From Wallemia ichthyophaga EXF-994 (taxonomy: Eukaryota; Basidiomycota; Wallemiomycetes; Wallemiales; Wallemiaceae), in assembly GCF_000400465.1 (NCBI RefSeq), contig NW_008806290.1, forward strand, positions 124,001-188,000: a stretch of 64,000 nucleotides of DNA, given 5' to 3'. The number at the start of each line of letters is the position of its first letter. Positions within the stretch are counted from its first letter, which is position 1. This document shows, piece by piece, positions 57,545 through 64,000 of this stretch. A program made the position numbers and the translations under genes. The notes below the pieces were generated by a model. The model saw only the letters and a program-made list of their open reading frames with translations. It searched no databases and was not told the origin of the DNA.

Positions 57545-58263
57545 CTAGGAGAATCTGATCCGGCAAGCTTCCACAGGTAGTTTGAGTGAAAAAATGCACT
57601 AGCGTTTTTATCCAAGACAACGCTGTTGAGGTCGTTGGCTTCATCGTTCCTAACGAGTACCTTGTTAACCTTGCCAGTATAGTCATCCGTGATGATCTCA
57701 AAGCCCAAATCGCGTAAAATCTTTAATCTGAGGCTGTATGACGCGTATTTGACGCGTGTTAGAGGGGGACCTAATTGGGAATTGAAAACGCGACTTACAC
57801 GACTTGATCCATTGAATGCTCTTCTGCGGGCCTAACAGTCTCTAACTCGGACCATTCGTCTTTGAGTTTGTTGAGTGTCGACTCGCACTTGGTGACTGAC
57901 TGTTCGAGCTCAGTGATAGAATTAGCGAGCTGAAACTTTTTGTTGTCCTGTTGAAACATATTCTCTTGGTGCTCCTCAGGCGTAGGTACCGTATTCGGTC
58001 TATTAGCCGCCAACCTAGCGTTATCGAGTTGACGCGTGAGGTTTCTGAGGGACTGCCTAGCGCTGTCTCTAGAAGAGCGCCTTTCTTCAGCCCTGCGCTT
58101 CATGAGCTGATCAATCTGATCCAAACCCGTCGTGTCCGAAGCCGGGTTAAGCAAGTCCATCGTGAGGACCTCGCGCATAACCGATCTGCGTATTATTAGC
58201 GTGTTTGCATAGGCTAGAACATTTCACCCACATTTGGTCACTCAGATTTTGTGATATCGACAT
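57545..58263 (-). CDS. SPC24: kinetochore Ndc80-complex subunit Spc24
   Basis: Subunit of the Ndc80 complex that links kinetochores to microtubules. Three exons: MSISQNLSDQ, then a long coiled coil (LDQIDQLMKRRAEERRSS to ELETVRPAEEHSM), then a globular end with LRLKILRDLGFEIITDDYTG, KVNKVLVRNDEANDL and FFHSNYLWKLAG. The coiled-coil followed by the small RWD-like domain is the Spc24 layout; total about 200 residues. The first exon joins using a GTGGGT donor. Spc25 is the alternative, but the ...NYLWKL end fits Spc24 better. Confidence 0.82.
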
Positions 58264-58347
58264 GGTGGTGCGTGGGCGAGATACGCGTTTCGGGAAAACG
58301 GTCATCAGGAATCCACATCCACGGGAATTGAACTAATTGCTTTTAAA

Positions 58348-61300
58348 ATGGCGCATGCTCTCGCATCTGCATCTGGATTGGATGCCTCTAATTCCCATGT
58401 CAATATTTACGATACGCAGAAATCACTCGCGGAGATGTCGTTGGGTGCGCTAGAGCCGTCGTTCAAATCTGAAGACGAGCGCGAGATTCAGCAAAAGACG
58501 CAGCCCAAGCAGGACCACGAGATGTTGATTGAAAGGGAGAATCAGCACGACGTGGAGGTTGAGGAGGGGCACGAGCAGCAGCAGCTCTCAGACGACGAAC
58601 TCAAATTCCCTCACGTTGAAGACGGCGGTGAAGACGATCTCACCAGCGTACAGGTACCCCTGGCGGACTCGTCTAATTCGCAGCTGTTCGACAAATCAAC
58701 CGCTTCGCTCAAGTCTAAATCTAGGACCGGGTCTTCGCGCAGAGAGAGCGGAGGCAAGCCAATGACTCTGAAGGAGCAGGAGGAGGTAGGTCTCATTATC
58801 TCATCCGTCAGACTCATCGACTCATCTCACCGACTAAAAGACAATCGACCAAGCCAAGCGCGAAAATTGGTCTTTGAAACTCAAAATAGTCCTCTTGGAA
58901 AATAGGCTGAACGAGGTGGCCCCGGAACAGGTGAACGATGCGCTCAAAGAGAACATTCAGCTCAAAATAGACTCTCAAAACATGAGAATGGACTTAAAAC
59001 GCAACAGAACACTCGCACTCAAGTTAGAGAAAGCGATCGAGGCACTCAAGGATGAGAACAAGAAACAGAAAATTGTGATCGATTCAAATCAACGATCGAA
59101 ACCTAGTCCATCAGCTAGCAAGAACCTCGAAGATATGGTAAAGAATGCACAAGAAAACGAGCAGGAGGTTAGAACACTTCTTGAAATGTCTAATGAGAGA
59201 GAAAGAGAGCTAAAGGAGCATATTCATACACTCGAATCCCAGCTAGACAGAAACATCGGAGAGGGTGCTGAGAGCCACCACGGCTGGAGCGATGGAGAAG
59301 ACGCTCGCGCTGAGATCAGTAGGCTCCGTGACGAGGTTTTAGTGGAGCGTGACACTAAGGAAGACATCATAGCCAGTCGGGTTGAGTTGGAGAATCAGCT
59401 AATGGAAACGACAGAAGAGATAGAAAGACTGAGGATGGAAGCAGAAGCTAATGAAGACAACTCAGTCGATCTAGACTCAGCTGTGTCAGTCAGACGTAAT
59501 CGTCAAAAGCGAAAGCCTGAAGATCTTGAAAAGGAAAAGAACTCCCTCGAAACTCAAGTACAGGCTCAATTACAGTTGATCGAGAGTCGTGACAATGAAA
59601 TCGAAGAACTCTATGCACATGTTGAGAGACTAGAAAGTCATATTGAGAACAACACCAGTCTTCGCAACTCGATGAAAATGTCAAGCAACAGTGATCCACG
59701 GGTACATTATGAATTGGAGAAGCTAGATATTGAATGCAATGAGCTGAGGGATCGTCTGTCTGAAGCGCACGTAGAATTGGACAGGAGAGAGACTGAAATT
59801 GAAGGCTACTTACGTGATCAAGAGGACAAATTTCATGACTACATCAACGAATACGATCGTGAACGCAAGTATGAGAAGGAAGAGCTGCATTCATCCAGGC
59901 TCAGATTGGAAGAATACGAAGCAAAGATAGCTACTTTTGAGGATTCGCAGGAGCATATTCAGCAAGAAATTGACCAGTATCTTGAGAAAATGCAAGGAGA
60001 TCTTCATGAGCGCAATGAAGAGTTGCTTGCAGCTAATGATGAAGTTAGCAGAGTGAGTAATGAGTGGAAGTGTTTCAATGAAGATATTAACTAGTATCAT
60101 AGATAAGCGAGCAAAACATACAGCTGGAAAATGAGCTGGATATTGTTTGCGCGAGATTCGAAGCACTTGAAAGCGATCTTCTTGAGATGCAACAACGACT
60201 AGATCAAGAGCAAGATATCCAAGATAGAGTGACATTCTCACTCAAAGAAAAGATTGAAATAACGCATGAGCAGAAACGAGAGCTTGAAAAAGCAATCGAG
60301 AAGCAGATGGCGGATATGCGCCAAACGCGTGAAGTAAGCGATGATCTAGCTTTAAGATTAGCAGAACGCGAGGAGCAATCGCGACAAGAATTAGAGCAAC
60401 TTCGTCAGCTTGAGTATGAATTTGAATCACTAGCTACATCAATGAAGGAGGAGAAGGACGGTAGAGAGCGTGATAGAATATTCTATGGTCGCGAGAAACG
60501 TGATCTCGAGATGGAGCATAAGAGAGCCATTGAGCACAAGACTACGACTTTAGAAGATTACCAGACACAGGTGCAGCAATTAAGATCTCAATTGAGTGCA
60601 CGTGAAGAAGATTACCAGAAGTTGCAAAGCAGGATGAAGAAAATGATGAGTGAGCATCAAGAGCTTGGTGATAGTCACACGAATGATCGCGCAACACTGG
60701 AAATGGAAATAGAGAGACTGGAGAGAGATGGAGCGAGATATGTTGCAGACATTGAGCAGCTGAGATCAGAGTTGGAACGCAAGGACAAGATGTTGGAGGA
60801 GCGCGAGAGAGGGTTGCACAGCACAAACAGCGAGAGCCGGGAATTGAGCTATCAATTGAAAGCAGAACTGCAGACGAACGCATACAATATCGAAAAGTTG
60901 CATACATCTCAACAACAGTATCAAGATGCATTGGAGGAGGTGACTAGGTTAAAGGATAGACTTAGAGAGGTAGATTCACGCCTGATGCGTGAAGAAAAGG
61001 GAGTAAATGTGTCAGAATCTCAATATAAGCAGCAAGTGACGGAGCGTAACACATTGCTTCTGACGATTTACCAATACATGGAGAAACTAGTCGGACCAAG
61101 TGATAGAAAACATAGTGATGCTAGACCGTACAACAATTTCAATGCTTTCCATGAGAATGTCATTTCCAAGATGAGAAAGGTCAGCTCGCTGCAACTCAAG
61201 TTCGACAGTCGAGCAAAAGAGATAGAGAGCAAGTGGATGGACAAATTTGCAGCACTGCGCAAGCAAATTGATGGCAGATGGAAGCAACTCGATGGATTGG

Positions 61301-61821
61301 AGGGTAGTGTGAAGAGTGCTGCTGAGATGCACAAGCAATGGAGATTGAAAGCAAATGAGAAATCGAGAGAACTTGATGAGATTAAGGTGGGTGTAATTGT
61401 GGTGGATAGAGTGGCTGCTGACTAAGACACGCAGAACTCGTACAATGAAACAATGATACAGCTGGCTAACGCGAAATCTAAACTGAACGTCTCTAATGGA
61501 GATACAGGTGAAGTACGAGCACTGACAGCGAGAGCTACAACTGCAGAACGCAGATTGAACATAACACAGAATCAAATGTCTCAGGTGGAGGAGAAGCTGA
61601 TAGAGGCGCGCAACAAGATGGTAGAAAGCGACAACAAGTGGTCAGCTAGAGCCAAAGAGTTTGAAAATAAGATGAAGGCAGCGGAGGACAAGGTGAAGAG
61701 AGAGAGAGTTGGTGCTAAGGATAGAGTGAACGACTTGGAGAAGAACATTGAGGAGCTTAATAAGCAGATTGAGGGTGCATCAAAGAGGAATACAACAATA
61801 CAGAGTTTAGTTGGAAAGTGA
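58348..61821 (+). CDS. CM1-motif coiled-coil protein, Mto1/ApsB/Pcp1-like gamma-tubulin recruiter
   Basis: Long coiled-coil protein of about 1,100 residues. Just after the first intron (58786-58840) lies a centrosomin N-terminal (CM1) motif, KEQEETIDQAKRENWSLKL then IVLLENRLNEVAPEQVNDAL (about residues 140-185). CM1 motifs bind and activate gamma-tubulin complexes in fission yeast Mto1 and Pcp1, Aspergillus ApsB and animal Cnn. The rest is nearly continuous coiled coil, with a less helical block TERNTLLLTIYQYMEKLVG near 61.05 kb, a possible spindle-pole targeting region. Four exons are inferred. Which of Mto1 or Pcp1 it corresponds to is not decided. Gamma-tubulin is at the other end of the window. 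Confidence 0.85.
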
Positions 61822-61907
61822 GAAAGTGAAAATATGAAAAAAGCAGTAAGCATACAAGACGTGTAAAAGTAAGATACGATACCAGATATTTATGTACATT
61901 GTTCAGC

Positions 61908-62658
61908 TTATGGATGAGCTCTATTTCTCTTACGTGATGAAGGCTGTTGAGGTTTAGTGGAGGAATGCGATTTGTGGTATTGAATAGCTTTAGAGAAGAG
62001 CTGTTGGTGTTGGGTGTTGACGTGGTTGATGTGGTTGATGTGGTTGGCATTACTAACTTCAATGTCGTTGAAGCTGCCGAGAAGCTGTTTGATATTTGCC
62101 GAGTATTGATCGAGGAAGTTTTTCAGAGAGTGTATGTCGATAGAGTGGATGTCTCTCTTTATATTTGAGTGTACAGTGAGCGTATTGCTGAGCTGATTGA
62201 GTTTTCCCTGTATTAGGTTGTTGTTGACTGCGCTAATGAAAAGTTCCTCGACTGATTCGTTCGATTCAAGGTCCAGCTCGAGTCTTAGTCTGGCATATTC
62301 GACGACTCTATCAGAGGAATATGAGGTCATTGAAAGCTGCTTAAGCTTTGAGAGCTGCTTATCGGACAAATCCAGATATATTGATTTGTTATCTGCGACG
62401 TGTGTGAGCACTTGGGAGGCACTAGCAGATAAATCTAACCAGAGAAATCTTTGAAAGTACCGTATGCAAAAAGCTTTAATGTATTTGAATAAATATCGTC
62501 TTGGTCCTTGTACTGAGATTGAGTGAGCAATTTAGCTGTGTAGCGCACAGGACACAGACAGAATCGAGGAATTGGGTGTAATTGAATAAGCCATCATCAT
62601 CAATCAACTTGATTACCGCCTCTCTAACCCGTTCATCTTGTTGATCCAGCGTCATCAT
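61908..62658 (-). CDS. CSN7: COP9 signalosome subunit 7
   Basis: PCI-domain subunit of the COP9 signalosome, which removes Nedd8 from cullins. Pattern in order: LKLFAYGTFKDFS (exon 2), DKQLSKLKQLSMTS, then the PCI winged-helix part SVEELFISAVNNNLIQGKLN and VHSNIKRDIHS, and a C-terminal helix with a basic tail KPQQPSSRKRNRAHP. Introns lie near 62550 and 62425. Predicted length is about 220 residues. The GTTAGA intron and the exact exon 1 donor are by eye. The start codon is 24 nt from the divergent TIM22 start. Confidence 0.78.
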
Positions 62659-62682
62659 CGTCGAATTGAAGGATTGTTGAGA

Positions 62683-63374
62683 ATGTCACAGAATCCGTTA
62701 CTTGCACCAATCTACCCTTTGGATCAGCATCCTGAGTTTACGCGTATGGATCCTGTCGATCAATCCAATATGCACGCTGTAAGTCAAGTATTTAGCCAGG
62801 ATAGCGTGTATTCAACCAAATCAGATGCTCAAGTATCAGAAATACATACAACAAGGTATGGAAAGCTGTGCATTCAAGACCGTGTTGTCTGCAGGCGCTG
62901 GGTTCGGTCTTGGTGCTTTCTTCAGCTTAGTGTCTTCTTCATTCGCATTCGACGACCCTTTCAGCAGAACTTCTGAGCTTTCGAGGCAACAGAAGGCCAA
63001 GGAGTTGTTTAAGGATATGGGTAAATCAATGTACAGGCAGGGTAAAGGATTCGGTGCTGTTGGTGGTCTATTTGCCGGTATAGAATGTTGTATTGAAGGC
63101 GTACGTGGTGTTTTATCGCTAATAACATATCATTAATCCCCAACGCTTACAGTATAGAGGTACTAATGACCTCTACAATTCAGCTTCGGCTGGTTTCTTG
63201 TCCGGTGCCATATTATCTAGAAATGCAGGCGTTAAGGCAGCGTTTGGTGGTGGATTTGCATTTGCTGCATTCAGCACAGCTATTGACACGTATATGAGAA
63301 GTGCAGTCAGTATACATTATAGCGTCTTACCGCAACTTCTGACACACAAACAGCCGGCGGATAATGACTACTAA
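62683..63374 (+). CDS. TIM22: mitochondrial inner-membrane translocase Tim22
   Basis: Channel subunit of the TIM22 complex that inserts carrier proteins into the mitochondrial inner membrane. Exons 62683..62778, 62825..63100, 63153..63305 and 63354..63374 give 181 residues. The Tim17/22/23 pattern is clear: [80 protein letters not shown] and [12 protein letters not shown]. Four hydrophobic segments follow the known topology. The last exon, PADNDY, is seven codons. Confidence 0.94.
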
Positions 63375-63668
63375 TCTTAATACCAAATCATCTATAGACA
63401 AATCATCTAGTGTATTTATACGTAAACTATCCAACCACGATAAGATTTTCACAACAAAATTTTCACGACACACTGATCTTACTTGATTGGAGTGATGAGA
63501 GTATGAGGATGTATTTGAGTACATCTTGAGTGTATAAAGCGTATAATTTGGATAATTTGGATAAATTTACGTAGATTTCCACGATGATCATTAATACGTC
63601 ATTCCATCTAGTAACCAACCCCATTCACATCTCTAACCCAACGACCACAACGATCGACCATTTCGAAA

Positions 63669-64000
63669 ATGACAAAATCTAATGAAAACACAAGGAAGAT
63701 TGCCGTGCTGACTTCTGGCGGAGATGCAGCAGGTGCGCCAATTTAATGTATAGATATAACTGTACACGGCTCACACCTATATCGCAGGAATGAACGCTGC
63801 AGTTAGAGCTGTTGCCAAAATGGGTCTTTACAGAGGCTGTGAGGTGTTTATAGTTCGTGAAGGCTGGGCCGGTTTAGTCGCAGGTAACGTCAACGCTGCT
63901 CCTGCAGATGTACGCCCTCCACCTCAAAGAGCGGGCAAATACCACGGAAATCAAGACGTTGAAGGCGAAAAATTTGCTGCAACCTTCGGTGAAGGTGAGC
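63669..64000 (+). CDS. PFK1: 6-phosphofructokinase subunit, 5' part
   Basis: Start of the ATP-dependent phosphofructokinase of glycolysis, cut off by the window end. Exons 63669..63732 and 63788..64000+ read MTKSNENTRKIAVLTSGGDA then AGMNAAVRAVAKMGLYRGCE and VFIVREGWAGLVAGNV. TSGGDAxGMNAAVR is the conserved nucleotide-binding start of the family. A fungal octamer has alpha and beta subunits; which one this is cannot be told. The intron splits the GGDAAGM motif. Confidence 0.93.

Noticed and set aside
1-64000. Search for transposons, CRISPR arrays, viral genes and prokaryotic-type operons
   Set aside because: No transposase, integrase, reverse transcriptase, spaced direct-repeat array or viral hallmark was seen; the close gene packing is between unrelated eukaryotic genes.

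Overview
The window is nuclear DNA of a fungus with a very compact genome, most likely a basidiomycete (inference). Genes carry many introns of about 35-60 nt, several with a TACTAAC-like branch point. The set combines fungus-specific genes (SKT5, SIP5, PIN4, MED11, a DUF2415 WD40 protein) with genes missing from Saccharomyces yeasts (a DOCK-type GEF, OPA3). Gene density, intron style and Wallemia-like compactness point to a small-genome basidiomycete, but the species cannot be fixed from sequence alone. There is no transposon, CRISPR array, virus or tRNA gene that I could support.

Layout. 0.4-6.9 kb: a minus-strand tandem block, read from high to low coordinates as gamma-tubulin, COQ3, a Cyc2-like FAD oxidoreductase and RFC1, with gaps of 73, -4 and 40 nt. 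7.3-8.3 kb: fibrillarin (plus). 8.5-15 kb: UBR1 followed by MET8 (minus). 15-18 kb: a bromo/BAH chromatin protein and a histidine phosphatase (plus). 18-22 kb: PEX11 (minus), a WD40/DUF2415 protein and the OLA1/YchF ATPase (plus); the long OLA1 intron holds a candidate C/D snoRNA. 22-28 kb: JHD1 followed by dynactin p150 (minus). 28-38 kb: SPP2, SKT5, SPS19, a Q/M-rich protein, a C2H2 factor, an Ap4A phosphorylase and MED11, mostly in alternating orientation. 38-39.8 kb: the only large stretch without a firm gene. 39.8-48.3 kb: PIN4, a carnitine acetyltransferase, an ankyrin protein in a GC-rich patch, a Mei5/Sfr1-like protein, a dual-specificity phosphatase and DOT1. 48.3-55.1 kb: the DOCK GEF. 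55.2-64 kb: OPA3, SIP5, SPC24, a CM1/Mto1-type gamma-tubulin recruiter, CSN7, TIM22 and the start of phosphofructokinase.

How the genes relate. This is housekeeping DNA rather than one pathway. Functional echoes include microtubule biology (gamma-tubulin, CM1 protein, dynactin, SPC24), chromatin (bromo/BAH, JHD1, DOT1), peroxisome/acyl metabolism (PEX11, SPS19 with a PTS1 ending, carnitine acetyltransferase), mitochondria (COQ3, Cyc2-like, OPA3, TIM22), and fibrillarin together with a possible guide RNA for it.

The most unusual architecture is the spacing. Several divergent gene pairs have start codons only 21-45 nt apart, and same-strand neighbours are separated by -4 to about 75 nt, so promoters must lie inside neighbouring genes or be shared. 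Exon ends were read by eye from splice consensus and protein conservation; internal exon edges are approximate unless listed.
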